Of a stretch of 27,393 bases of DNA, positions 13,792-21,122 are shown piece after piece. The notes beneath the pieces were generated by a model. The model worked only from the letters and a program-made list of their open reading frames with translations. It made no database searches and was not told the origin of the DNA. The stretch comes from a virus. The position numbers were made by a program, and so were the translations under genes. The stretch lies in the IMG/VR virus record IMGVR_UViG_3300034061_001049, positions 1 through 27,393 of that record; one strand, written 5' to 3'. The number at the start of each line of letters is the position of its first letter. The first letter of the stretch is position 1.

Positions 13792-15053
13792 CCACTCACT
13801 CCAATCTATCCCCTTCCAAGCGGCACCGTTGGTCGGCATGTCCCGGCAGTATCCGTGAGGAAGCGAAGTACCCCGAGGATCGCAGCGGTGCCGCAGCAGT
13901 AGATGGTACGCATACGCATACGCTGCTCAACAAGTGCCTGATGGAGCAGAAGAGTCCATCCGAGTACATTGGGCAGACTCTCAAGGACGATGATGGTGAG
14001 TTCATGGTGAGTGCTGATCGTGCCGAGCGTGTCCAGTTTGCGCTTGATTACATCAGCACCCGTCAGGTTGAGATGGGGTTTCCCGAGTGGCACTCGGAAA
14101 TTCGCGTCGATCCTGCTCGCATCTTCAAGCGTAACGACTTGTCAGGTACGGTCGATGTCCTGTTGATCGGTGAAGACGAAGTTGAACTGATTGACTACAA
14201 GGACGGCATGAGTCCCGTTGAGGCTGATGACAATCCACAACTGGACCAATACGGGTTCGGGGTCATTGCTCGCATCGCTGACGACAACTTGAAGGTCAAG
14301 CAGAAGACCATGCGCTTCACCATCATTCAGCCGAAACTGCGTGAGCGTGGTATGAAAGGCATTGTCACCTACAGCAAACCCATGATGGAGTTCCTGATGG
14401 GTGAGAAGCGTCTTGCTGACCAAGCTGCTGCTACCGATGCACCTGATGCTCCGGTAATCCCCGGTGACGAGCAGTGTAAGTATTGCAAGCACAAGGGAGC
14501 CTGTAGCGCTATGGCTGGCAAGGTGATGGAGGCATCGGGGATCACGTTTGAGAACCTTGATGTCGCCAAGCAAGCCGCTGAGAAACAGCCGAACACCATG
14601 AGTGATGAGCAGATCAGGGAGATTCTGGAAGCTGCCCCCCTGATTCGTCAAATGCTGGAAGGTGTTGAGGTTGAAGCCCTGCGTCGTTTCGAGGCGGGGC
14701 ATGAGATTGATGGTCTGAAGTGTGTCCGTGGTCGCGGTAGTCGATCGTGGGCATTCGATGACGAGCAGATGGCAGAGAAGTTGAAGAAGTTCGGGTTACC
14801 CAAGGATGCGATTTGGGAAACCAAGTTGATTAGTCCCGCGAAAGCCGAGAAGGTCCGCTGGAAGAAGCGGGACGGTTCCGAGCATCAACTGAACGATAAG
14901 CAACTTGCTATGCTGAAGTCGGAATACATGAAAAAGTCTGATGGTAAATTGACCGTTGTTGCTGCATCAGATGATCGTCCGGCTGTTACAATCAGTGCTG
15001 CATCGATGTTTGGTGCTGTTGCTGACCTCCCTGATTTTCTTAAACCACTCTGA
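13788..15053 (+). CDS. Cas4/RecB-like nuclease (DUF2800)
   Basis: A 421-residue protein of the DUF2800 type with a PD-(D/E)XK nuclease core: D123 in TVDVLL and D136-Y-K138 in ELIDYKDG. C18 (WSACPGS) together with C230, C233 and C239 (CKYCKHKGAC) has the one-plus-three cysteine arrangement that binds an Fe-S cluster in Cas4 and AddB nucleases. A 5'-3' exonuclease role in phage recombination or replication is likely, paired with the ssDNA-binding protein encoded next. The first residues (SNLSPSKRHRWSACPGS) are typical for the family. Starts at an ATGA overlap with the preceding gene. Confidence 0.85.
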   Translation: MTTHSNLSPSKRHRWSACPGSIREEAKYPEDRSGAAAVDGTHTHTLLNKCLMEQKSPSEYIGQTLKDDDGEFMVSADRAERVQFALDYISTRQVEMGFPEWHSEIRVDPARIFKRNDLSGTVDVLLIGEDEVELIDYKDGMSPVEADDNPQLDQYGFGVIARIADDNLKVKQKTMRFTIIQPKLRERGMKGIVTYSKPMMEFLMGEKRLADQAAATDAPDAPVIPGDEQCKYCKHKGACSAMAGKVMEASGITFENLDVAKQAAEKQPNTMSDEQIREILEAAPLIRQMLEGVEVEALRRFEAGHEIDGLKCVRGRGSRSWAFDDEQMAEKLKKFGLPKDAIWETKLISPAKAEKVRWKKRDGSEHQLNDKQLAMLKSEYMKKSDGKLTVVAASDDRPAVTISAASMFGAVADLPDFLKPL

Positions 15054-15065
15054 AGGAGATTCAAA

Positions 15066-15719
15066 ATGTCTGATGTTATTTTTCTGTCCAATGTTCGCCT
15101 CTCGTTCCCCCATCTGGTCGAACCCCACGCCTCCCCGATGAACCCGAATGCTCCCAAAAAGTATTCGGCTGACTTCATCATGACGCAGGACAACCCCGGC
15201 TTTGCTCAGTTCATGCAGCGTTACTCGGTGCTGGCGGCTGAGAAGTGGGGAACCAATGCCCAAACCGTGATGCAGATGATCCAAGCGGATCGCAAGTTGC
15301 GCTGCTATGGTTCGGGTGCCGAGAAGGTGGATAAGAAGTCGTTCAAGCCGTACTCGGGTTACGAAGGCATGGTGTTCATCAGTGCCAACAAGGATCAGAT
15401 GCCGCAGATGATCCAAGCAGACGGTAAGCCTACCGAGATGGGTAACACGCTGGCTTATCAGGCGCTGGCCCGCAAGATGTACGGCGGGTGCTACGTCAAT
15501 GCTGCCATCAAACCGTGGATTCAGGAGAACAACTTTGGTCGTGGTATCCGTTGCGACCTCGTTGCTGTCCAGTTCGCTGCCGATGGTGAGCCGTTCGGTG
15601 AAGGTGCTGCTGACGTATCCGGTATGTTCGGTGCTGTTGCTGCTCCGATGGCGGCTCCCGCTGCTCCCGGTGTGCCGATGCCCACGGCACCATTCCCGTC
15701 CTTCATGACGCCTCAGTAA
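15066..15719 (+). CDS. Single-stranded DNA-binding protein, Enc34 type (DUF2815)
   Basis: A 217-residue protein that I recognise as DUF2815, renamed after the Enterobacter phage Enc34 ssDNA-binding protein (OB fold). Marks are the start FLSNVRLSFPHLVEPHASPM, the block PKKYSADFIM, and GYEGMVFISANKDQMPQM near residues 98-116. The last ~30 residues are Ala/Pro-rich and end in FPSFMTPQ, perhaps a flexible tail for partner proteins. It would coat ssDNA during replication and recombination. AAGGAG lies 8 bases before the ATG. A likely terminator follows directly. Confidence 0.85.
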   Translation: MSDVIFLSNVRLSFPHLVEPHASPMNPNAPKKYSADFIMTQDNPGFAQFMQRYSVLAAEKWGTNAQTVMQMIQADRKLRCYGSGAEKVDKKSFKPYSGYEGMVFISANKDQMPQMIQADGKPTEMGNTLAYQALARKMYGGCYVNAAIKPWIQENNFGRGIRCDLVAVQFAADGEPFGEGAADVSGMFGAVAAPMAAPAAPGVPMPTAPFPSFMTPQ

Positions 15720-15726
15720 CAAGGAC

Positions 15727-15750
15727 TCGGGGGAGCAATCCCCCGATTTA
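15727..15750 (+). terminator. Possible weak terminator after the SSB gene
   Basis: TCGGGGG (15727-15733) and CCCCCGA (15740-15746) form a 7-bp stem with loop AGCAAT, followed by TTTAATT. The T tract is short, so it probably attenuates rather than stops transcription into the HNH and polymerase genes. Confidence 0.5.
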
Positions 15751-15755
15751 ATTCC

Positions 15756-15872
15756 ATGTGTGAAACATGCCGCTTCTGCCGCAAGAAACTCACGTTTCTC
15801 GGCTTCAGGGACTGGTGCGTTCGTTACCGTCAGTACCGCACGATTAAGTGTATCGACTGGATCAAGAAGTGA
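15756..15872 (+). CDS. 38-residue cysteine-rich peptide
   Basis: ATG at 15756 encodes MCETCRFCRKKLTFLGFRDW and 18 further residues, with C2, C5, C8, C21 and C32. CETC-RFC resembles a zinc knuckle. It is strongly basic. Its stop overlaps the HNH start by one base (TGATG), which suggests real coupled translation, but no clear ribosome-binding site is seen. Function unknown. Confidence 0.4.
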   Translation: MCETCRFCRKKLTFLGFRDWCVRYRQYRTIKCIDWIKK

Positions 15873-16321
15873 TGTCTAAAGGATATAAACACGGGTTGAG
15901 ATATACCCCTGAGTATCGTGTATGGATAGGAATGAGACAACGCTGTCTAAATCCTAGCGGTCATAATGTTTATTACTATGACAAGATAACGATATGTGAA
16001 GCGTGGGACGATCCTGTACAGTTTGTAAAAGATATGGGTGAGCGACCAACTGAGAACCATCAACTTGACAGGATCGACAATACCAAGGGATATTCCCCTG
16101 AAAACTGTAGGTGGGTAGATAAGACATCTCAGATGCAAAACACCCGCATAGCTAAATGGTGGGTCGTATATGGTATTCGATACCCAAGTCTTAGCGTGGC
16201 AGCGAAAGCCGTAGGGGTAACAACAAATCGAATAAAAGCGTGGTGTGAAGGTCGTACCGATGGTGGTTACACGTACCCTCCGAAAACTAACTGTTGGTCG
16301 GAGAAGAAGTATGCCATTTGA
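15872..16321 (+). CDS. HNH homing-type endonuclease upstream of the polymerase
   Basis: A 149-residue protein. The HNH core is in NHQLDRIDNTKGYSPENCRW (residues ~64-83), followed by DKTSQMQNTR, with the upstream part (TPEYRVWIGMRQRCLNP, CEAWDD) typical of this phage HNH group. The C-terminal part (YPSLSVAAKAVGVTTNRIKA, then WCEGRTDGGY) looks like a NUMOD1-type DNA-binding module. Such enzymes cut related genomes without the insertion and spread their own gene. Its end overlaps the polymerase start by 11 bases and even carries the polymerase ribosome-binding site. The ATG at 15872 is chosen over 15848 because of the TGATG coupling. Confidence 0.85.
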   Translation: MSKGYKHGLRYTPEYRVWIGMRQRCLNPSGHNVYYYDKITICEAWDDPVQFVKDMGERPTENHQLDRIDNTKGYSPENCRWVDKTSQMQNTRIAKWWVVYGIRYPSLSVAAKAVGVTTNRIKAWCEGRTDGGYTYPPKTNCWSEKKYAI

Positions 16322-17714
16322 TATTATTTACGACCTTGAAACGTATAAAAATGTGTTCACTCTGTCAGCGGTACATGCCGTCTATGACATTCAGTGGCAG
16401 TTTGAGATTAGCGACTACCGCAACGACAGTCGTCAGATCATTGAATGGTGTCAGTGGATAGCTGAACAGGGTGGCCGAATGGTCGGGTTCAACAACGTGG
16501 GCTTCGACTACCCCGTGCTGCACATGCTGATAGCTATGGGTAAGGGTGATGCGGCTACGCTGTACGAGAAGGCGATGCAGATCATTCAGACTGAAGAGAA
16601 GTTTGCTCATCTGGTGTTCCCGTCGAACCGCTACGTCGATCAGCTTGACCTCTACAAGATTCACCACTTCGACAACAAGGCGCGTACCACCTCGCTCAAG
16701 GCGCTTGAGTTCAACATGCGGATGGACAACATCAGTGATCTTCCGTTCCCGGTAGGGACCATGTTGAACCGTGAGCAGATCAAAGCGCTCCACGAGTACA
16801 ACATGCACGATGTTCGTGCTACGAAGTTGTTCTATGAAGCATCATTGGAGCAGATCAGGTTCAGGGAGGAACTTGTACCAACATTGGGCGAAGATGTGAT
16901 GAATGCCAACGATGTGAAGATTGGTACATTGATCTTTCAAAAAGAGTTGGAGAAAGCCGGTGTTCAATGTTATGAATACGGTAGCAATGGTCGCCAGCCT
17001 AAACAGACACCGAGAGATCGTCTGGTCTTACGAGATGCAATCCTCCCTTGGATTGAACTGGAAACGCCGGGGTTCAAACGCATCCTTGACCATCTCAGAT
17101 CACAAGTCATCAGGGAAACCAAAGGGGTGTTTGATGGGCTTGTCGCGCATGAGTACGGATTGGATTTTGTATTCGGCACAGGGGGCATTCATGCTGCTGT
17201 CGAGAACGAGTCGTTTATCGCTAGGGGTGACATGCTTATCGAGTCGCGTGACGTATCGAGTTACTACCCGAATCTAGCCATCACCAATCGGTTCTACCCT
17301 GAACATTTAGGCGAGAAGTTCTGCGACATCTATCAGGACTTATATCATCGGCGCAAAGGTTTCCCGAAAGGGACTGCGATGAATGCCGCTTACAAGCTGG
17401 CGCTGAACGGCACTTACGGTAAAGCGGGTGACAAGTTCAGCGTGTTCTACGACCTGTTGTTTCTGTTGAAAATCACACTGAATGGGCAGTTACTGCTGTG
17501 CCTACTTGCTGAGAATTTGGCAAAGATACCCACGCTGCGACTAATCATGCTCAACACAGATGGCCTTGAATACACCATCCATCCTGACTACGTGGGACAA
17601 GCAAACAAGGTCTGCGAGTGGTGGCAGCAACTAACCAAACTGGAACTTGAGAGTGCCAGATACAGCAAGTTGTTCATACTGAATGTGAATAATTACCTTG
17701 GGGAGATGGTATGA
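16311..17714 (+). CDS. DNA polymerase, N-terminal fragment (exonuclease and palm), split by HNH gene
   Basis: 467 residues of a family-B-like phage DNA polymerase. The proofreading exonuclease is complete: Exo I YDLE (D8, E10), Exo II FNNVGFD (N61, D66), Exo III YNMHD (Y163, D167). Polymerase motif A is DVSSYYP (D314), motif B KLALNGTYG (362-370), motif C LNTDG (N415, D417), where N replaces the first Asp of the classic DTD; as far as I recall this NTDG form is usual for this phage group. The frame stops after NVNNYLGEMV, in front of the thumb. The ATG at 16311 has GGAGAA 7 bases upstream. The C-terminal part follows as a separate gene at 18214. Confidence 0.88.
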   Translation: MPFDIIYDLETYKNVFTLSAVHAVYDIQWQFEISDYRNDSRQIIEWCQWIAEQGGRMVGFNNVGFDYPVLHMLIAMGKGDAATLYEKAMQIIQTEEKFAHLVFPSNRYVDQLDLYKIHHFDNKARTTSLKALEFNMRMDNISDLPFPVGTMLNREQIKALHEYNMHDVRATKLFYEASLEQIRFREELVPTLGEDVMNANDVKIGTLIFQKELEKAGVQCYEYGSNGRQPKQTPRDRLVLRDAILPWIELETPGFKRILDHLRSQVIRETKGVFDGLVAHEYGLDFVFGTGGIHAAVENESFIARGDMLIESRDVSSYYPNLAITNRFYPEHLGEKFCDIYQDLYHRRKGFPKGTAMNAAYKLALNGTYGKAGDKFSVFYDLLFLLKITLNGQLLLCLLAENLAKIPTLRLIMLNTDGLEYTIHPDYVGQANKVCEWWQQLTKLELESARYSKLFILNVNNYLGEMV

Positions 17715-18226
17715 CGCACGACGAACTGAAGATACTGTTTGAATACAACCCTGAGTCTGGCGAATTTATCAGGAAGGTGATCTACCATCGTCAGGCAGGC
17801 ACGGTCGGTTGCAATAGGGTCATAACCTCAACCAACTTACACGGATACCATACGGTAGGTATCAGAGGAAAGGTTCATTTAGTTCATAGACTGGTTTGGT
17901 TGTATATGACAGGTAATGAACCGGACGGGCAGATAGACCATATTGACGGCAATAAGCAGAACAACAGATGGTCGAATTTAAGAGTAGTTTCGTCTGTAGA
18001 TAACTCTCGCAACAGGGGTGTCCGTAAAGACAACGTATCAGGCGCAACTGGTGTAACTAGGATCAAACGATCTGGTAAATATGTGGCGCGTATAGGGTCA
18101 GGACAGACTTACCGACACCTCGGCACTTTCGATACCTTTGATGAGGCATTACTGGTCAGGAAGAATGCTGAGTCTATCCACGGGTATCACCCGAATCATG
18201 GAGAGCGTCCGTCATGGGAAAAGTAA
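17711..18226 (+). CDS. Free-standing HNH/AP2 homing-type endonuclease inside the polymerase gene
   Basis: A 171-residue protein with an HNH core (HRLVWLYMTGNEPDG, then QIDHIDGNKQNNRWSNLR, residues ~59-95) and a C-terminal AP2-like DNA-binding domain (GKYVARIGSGQTYRHLGTFD, ~residues 120-140). It starts in the polymerase N-fragment stop (ATGA) and overlaps the C-fragment start by 13 bases. Its ribosome-binding site, GGGGAG at 17700-17705, is polymerase coding sequence. The gene fills the whole insertion, so there is no room for an intron core, and it has no intein features. It presumably cuts the uninterrupted polymerase gene of competing phages. Confidence 0.9.
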   Translation: MTHDELKILFEYNPESGEFIRKVIYHRQAGTVGCNRVITSTNLHGYHTVGIRGKVHLVHRLVWLYMTGNEPDGQIDHIDGNKQNNRWSNLRVVSSVDNSRNRGVRKDNVSGATGVTRIKRSGKYVARIGSGQTYRHLGTFDTFDEALLVRKNAESIHGYHPNHGERPSWEK

Positions 18227-18651
18227 AAAGGAAGGGTTGCTTTGAATACGATCTTGAATGGCATCAGAACGGATCATCACTCGTTGTCCCCAAGGTGGCC
18301 GAGCAGGTATTGGTGCATGGCGCACCACTGGCTGACACGGTACGTAACTGGCCCGACAAGATGGACTTCATGTCTCGTGTCAAGGTGCCGCGCAACAGCA
18401 AGTTGATGTTGGTTGATGAACACGGTGATCGCCAGCTTGAGAACACCCAACGCTACTACGTTTCGACAGGGGGTGGCCGACTGGTCAAGGTGATGCCACC
18501 ACTAGCGAAGAAGCCTGACGAGTGGAGAAGGATCGGTGTCGAGAGCGGCTGGACAGTCTGTCCCTGCAACGACATCAACGATGCAATATTGCCTATCAAC
18601 TATGACTATTACATAAATGAGGTTGAGAAACTATGCTTGAGCGTGATATAG
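18214..18651 (+). CDS. DNA polymerase, C-terminal fragment (thumb)
   Basis: 145 residues starting MGKVKRKGCFEYDLEWHQNG and including HGAPLADTVRNWPDKMDFMS and WTVCPCNDINDAI; this continues the polymerase sequence and would hold the thumb and C-terminal end. It has its own ribosome-binding site (GGAGAG at 18200-18205, 8 bases before the ATG) located inside the HNH gene. With 465 residues of the N-fragment the joined protein would be 610 residues, a normal length for this group. Whether the two chains assemble into a working enzyme is not shown, but both frames are intact and well initiated, which argues for function. Confidence 0.85.
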   Translation: MGKVKRKGCFEYDLEWHQNGSSLVVPKVAEQVLVHGAPLADTVRNWPDKMDFMSRVKVPRNSKLMLVDEHGDRQLENTQRYYVSTGGGRLVKVMPPLAKKPDEWRRIGVESGWTVCPCNDINDAILPINYDYYINEVEKLCLSVI

Positions 18652-18914
18652 AGAAAGCAGTCAAAGCCTACGCTGAGTCGAAGGGATGGCTCACCCGCAA
18701 ATGGACTTCGCCGGGACATGCCTTCGTCCCTGACCAGATATTCATCCGGTCTGATGGACTGATCGTGTTCATCGAGTTCAAGAAGGGAGGGTGTCGGGCT
18801 ACAGCAGGACAGGTACGTGAGCATACGCGGTTGCGTGAGCATGGGTGCCTGGTCTATGTGATCGACAGTGTGGAAGCGGGGAAGGCGTTGGTGGATCATT
18901 ATGCTAACCCCTGA
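18633..18914 (+). CDS. VRR-NUC domain nuclease
   Basis: A 93-residue stand-alone VRR-NUC protein (PD-(D/E)XK superfamily). The catalytic set is visible: D34 in VPDQIF, E48-F-K50 in FIEFKKGG, and Q60 in the TAGQVREH helix. Stand-alone phage VRR-NUC proteins act on branched DNA such as flaps or junctions. It lies between the polymerase C-fragment (19-bp overlap) and the SNF2-like helicase (14-bp overlap), the usual VRR-NUC plus helicase pairing in phages, so it is likely translated and used with them. Confidence 0.88.
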   Translation: MLERDIEKAVKAYAESKGWLTRKWTSPGHAFVPDQIFIRSDGLIVFIEFKKGGCRATAGQVREHTRLREHGCLVYVIDSVEAGKALVDHYANP

Positions 18915-20310
18915 CAAGCTCCACGGTTACCAGCAGAAGGCTGTCAATTTCCAATGCACTCACCCCTACTCTGCCCTCTGGCTCGACATGGGACTTGGCA
19001 AGACCGCCATAACTCTCACTACCATTGCGCATCTGCTCAATACGGGCTTCCTGACCGGCGTGGTGATCGTGGCACCGATCCGCGTGTGTCGACTCGTATG
19101 GCGCCAAGAGGCGCTGAAGTGGCAGCATACCAAGCATCTCAAGTTCAGCATGGTCACAGGCACCAAGGATCAGCGTACTCGCGCCCTGCTCCAGAAGGCA
19201 GACATCTACCTCATCAACTATGAGAATCTCGGGTGGGTATCGGAAACACTTCAGACCTACTTCATTGCCAAAGATAGACCTCTCCCGTTCGATGGGATCG
19301 TCTATGACGAGATCAGCAAGTGCAAGAACAGCAGCACCAACCGGGTCAAGGCACTCAAGAAGGTATTGCCTCATTTCAAGTGGCGCACGGGACTGACGGG
19401 TACTCCCGCATCCAATGGTTACCAAGACCTGCATGGACAGTACCTGGTACTTGACCAAGGAGAACGTCTAGGAACCTCCAAGACCGCGTTCAAGACCAAG
19501 TTCTATCGCAAGGAAGGACAGTACAAGGAGGTTCCTTACGCTGACACCGAGGAACAGATCAAGCACCTCATTGGTGACATCACCCTTGAGATGTCAGCCG
19601 AGGATTACAACCCTCTACCTGACATGATCGTGAATGATGTGGAGGTGGAGCTACCGGACGACCTACGTAAGATGTACGACCAGATGGAGAAGGACTTCTT
19701 CATCGCCCTTGACAACGGTACCGAGATCGAGATGTTCAATCAGGCATCCTTGACCAACAAGTGCCTTCAGTTCAGCAATGGTGCAATGTATCCGATCCCC
19801 GGTATGCCGTTGTGGGAACCTATCCATGACATCAAGCTGGATGCACTTGAGGACATCATCGAAGAGTCTGCTGGTCAGCCGATCCTTTGTTCGTATGCTT
19901 ATCGCTCAGACGCCGAGCGGATTATGAAGCGGTTCCATGAGATACGTCCGATCAACCTGACCGACTGTAAGAGTGAGCGATCCCTGACTGATGCCATGAT
20001 GAGGTGGCGTTCAGGCGATTGTCAGTTGATGATCGGTCACCCTGCCAGCATGGGACACGGTGTCGATGGTCTGCAACAGATGGGTCATACGCTTGTATGG
20101 TTCGGCCTCAACTGGAGCCTTGATCTTTACGAACAGTTCAATGCCCGTATCCGTCGTCAGGGTCAGGGTGTCCCTGTCATCTGCCATCGTATTCTATGTC
20201 GGGATACTCTTGACCAGGCTCAATCGATGGCGCTGAACGATAAGGCGGACACACAAAACTCGTTGAGAAACGCGATCAAGTCTTATAGGTCAATGAAAGA
20301 AAAACCTTGA
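18901..20310 (+). CDS. SNF2-like DEAD-box family helicase
   Basis: A 469-residue superfamily 2 helicase/translocase. Motif I is DMGLGKT (29-35), motif Ia VAPIRV (57-62), motif II DEIS (136-139) in place of DEAH, motif III around GLTGTPASN, and the C-terminal half ends in the motif V/VI region with MGHGVDGLQQM and NARIRRQGQ, as in SNF2 proteins. It would remodel or unwind DNA at forks or recombination intermediates, probably with the VRR-NUC nuclease. The ATG at 18901 is preferred over 18868. The stop codon lies inside the -35 box of the next promoter. Confidence 0.9.
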   Translation: MLTPDKLHGYQQKAVNFQCTHPYSALWLDMGLGKTAITLTTIAHLLNTGFLTGVVIVAPIRVCRLVWRQEALKWQHTKHLKFSMVTGTKDQRTRALLQKADIYLINYENLGWVSETLQTYFIAKDRPLPFDGIVYDEISKCKNSSTNRVKALKKVLPHFKWRTGLTGTPASNGYQDLHGQYLVLDQGERLGTSKTAFKTKFYRKEGQYKEVPYADTEEQIKHLIGDITLEMSAEDYNPLPDMIVNDVEVELPDDLRKMYDQMEKDFFIALDNGTEIEMFNQASLTNKCLQFSNGAMYPIPGMPLWEPIHDIKLDALEDIIEESAGQPILCSYAYRSDAERIMKRFHEIRPINLTDCKSERSLTDAMMRWRSGDCQLMIGHPASMGHGVDGLQQMGHTLVWFGLNWSLDLYEQFNARIRRQGQGVPVICHRILCRDTLDQAQSMALNDKADTQNSLRNAIKSYRSMKEKP

Positions 20311-20335
20311 CGAACAGAAAATCTCTGATTATGAT
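20307..20335 (+). promoter_or_regulatory. Sigma70-type promoter for the accessory genes
   Basis: TTGACG (20307-20312) and TATGAT (20330-20335) with a 17-bp spacer, five of six matches each. It gives a leader of about 25 bases before the GTG at 20366 and overlaps the helicase stop codon. No terminator separates it from the upstream operon. Confidence 0.8.
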
Positions 20336-20365
20336 GCACTCACGTTGAACAAAAGGAGAACAAAC

Positions 20366-20575
20366 GTGGAACAAATAATCATGGATGCAATGCTCACTGA
20401 ATGGTCAGTTCTCAATCGTGATATGCACACATTGCGTGAGGATCAGATCAAGGCACTACTTGACCAGGAGTGTCGCACAGGAAAGCGCAAGGTGTTTATT
20501 GAACGTCTGCATCAGCGTTACTCGAAACTGCGTACTGCTCGTGAGCGTCTTGAACTTTTGGAGAGCATCAAATGA
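20366..20575 (+). CDS. Small helical protein, unknown function
   Basis: A 69-residue protein from the GTG at 20366, with AAGGAG 7 bases upstream. It is almost entirely helical and charged (RTGKRKVFIERLHQRYSKLR, then TARERLELLESIK), like a small DNA- or protein-binding antiparallel helix pair. It is the first gene after the 20307 promoter. Its stop overlaps the next start (ATGA). No family recognised. Confidence 0.65.
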   Translation: MEQIIMDAMLTEWSVLNRDMHTLREDQIKALLDQECRTGKRKVFIERLHQRYSKLRTARERLELLESIK

Positions 20576-20769
20576 GCATTTCAATGAAAGAAGTCCATAT
20601 CCTGATTCAGGAATCGGCACTCGACGCCATGCGCGACCGCGCTGCCCGGATGCACCGTGAGATGAACCGGCTGCGTGAGGAACTGCAAACCCTTGAGGAC
20701 GACATCGAGGACAAGAAGGAACTGATTACCGGTCTGCGTGACAAGTGGCTGCTCGGAGGTGTGGTATGA
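20572..20769 (+). CDS. Small coiled-coil protein, unknown function
   Basis: A 65-residue protein starting MSISMKEVHILIQESALDAM. Residues ~25-57 form a heptad-like coiled coil (REELQTLEDDIEDKKELITG). ATG at 20572 has GGAGAG upstream; an in-frame ATG at 20584 is possible. It overlaps both neighbours by four bases. Possibly an oligomerising partner of the preceding helical protein; function unknown. Confidence 0.6.
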   Translation: MSISMKEVHILIQESALDAMRDRAARMHREMNRLREELQTLEDDIEDKKELITGLRDKWLLGGVV

Positions 20770-20933
20770 AATCCATCTACCCGACCTTCCTCAAGTTCTG
20801 CATCTGGATGCAGCAGATGGAGTACGACATCGGCGCAGCGACAGGCATGAATCACCGCTACCTTGCCGCGCTACGGGCCAGCATCAAGGACTTTGAACGT
20901 GATCTGCGTGTATCGGAGTTGAATCATGGCTAA
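20766..20933 (+). CDS. Small protein, unknown function
   Basis: A 55-residue protein, MKSIYPTFLKFCIWMQQMEY onward, preceded by GGAGGTG. It is aromatic and Met-rich at the start and charged at the end (RASIKDFERDLRVSELNHG). It may be soluble and helical. ATGA overlap with the upstream gene and an 8-base overlap with the next support a real coupled gene. No family recognised. Confidence 0.55.
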   Translation: MKSIYPTFLKFCIWMQQMEYDIGAATGMNHRYLAALRASIKDFERDLRVSELNHG

Positions 20934-21114
20934 GCCATGCTGGGTATTGTTCTTTGTAGCTATCGGTAGTACGTCGGTTATGTGTCTAAAGCCCAAGTCA
21001 ATGAAGTCTTGCCCCGGTGAAGTCATCAGCAGCGAGATTCGCCCAGATGGTACGGTCACTTGCACGTACATGGCGACGCCGACGGCGCGAAAGACAGTAA
21101 CGAAGAAACTGTAA
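20926..21114 (+). CDS. Small exported or membrane-anchored protein
   Basis: A 62-residue protein starting MAKPCWVLFFVAIGSTSVMC. The first ~20 residues resemble a signal peptide or membrane anchor; the C-terminal part is polar with three further cysteines and a basic tail (TPTARKTVTKKL). SVMC is not a good lipobox. It may sit in the envelope; function unknown. It is the last gene before the structured leader. Confidence 0.5.
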   Translation: MAKPCWVLFFVAIGSTSVMCLKPKSMKSCPGEVISSEIRPDGTVTCTYMATPTARKTVTKKL

Positions 21115-21122
21115 CGATCAAC

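Noticed and set aside
14967-15722. Leftward 251-codon frame opposite the SSB gene
   Set aside because: Antisense to a recognised DUF2815 gene and runs into the DUF2800 gene; composition (His/Arg/Leu rich) is that of a shadow frame.
17706-18213. Group I or II intron, or intein, in the polymerase gene
   Set aside because: The HNH frame fills the insertion, so there is no place for an intron core; the HNH protein is in a different frame with its own start and stop, unlike an intein.
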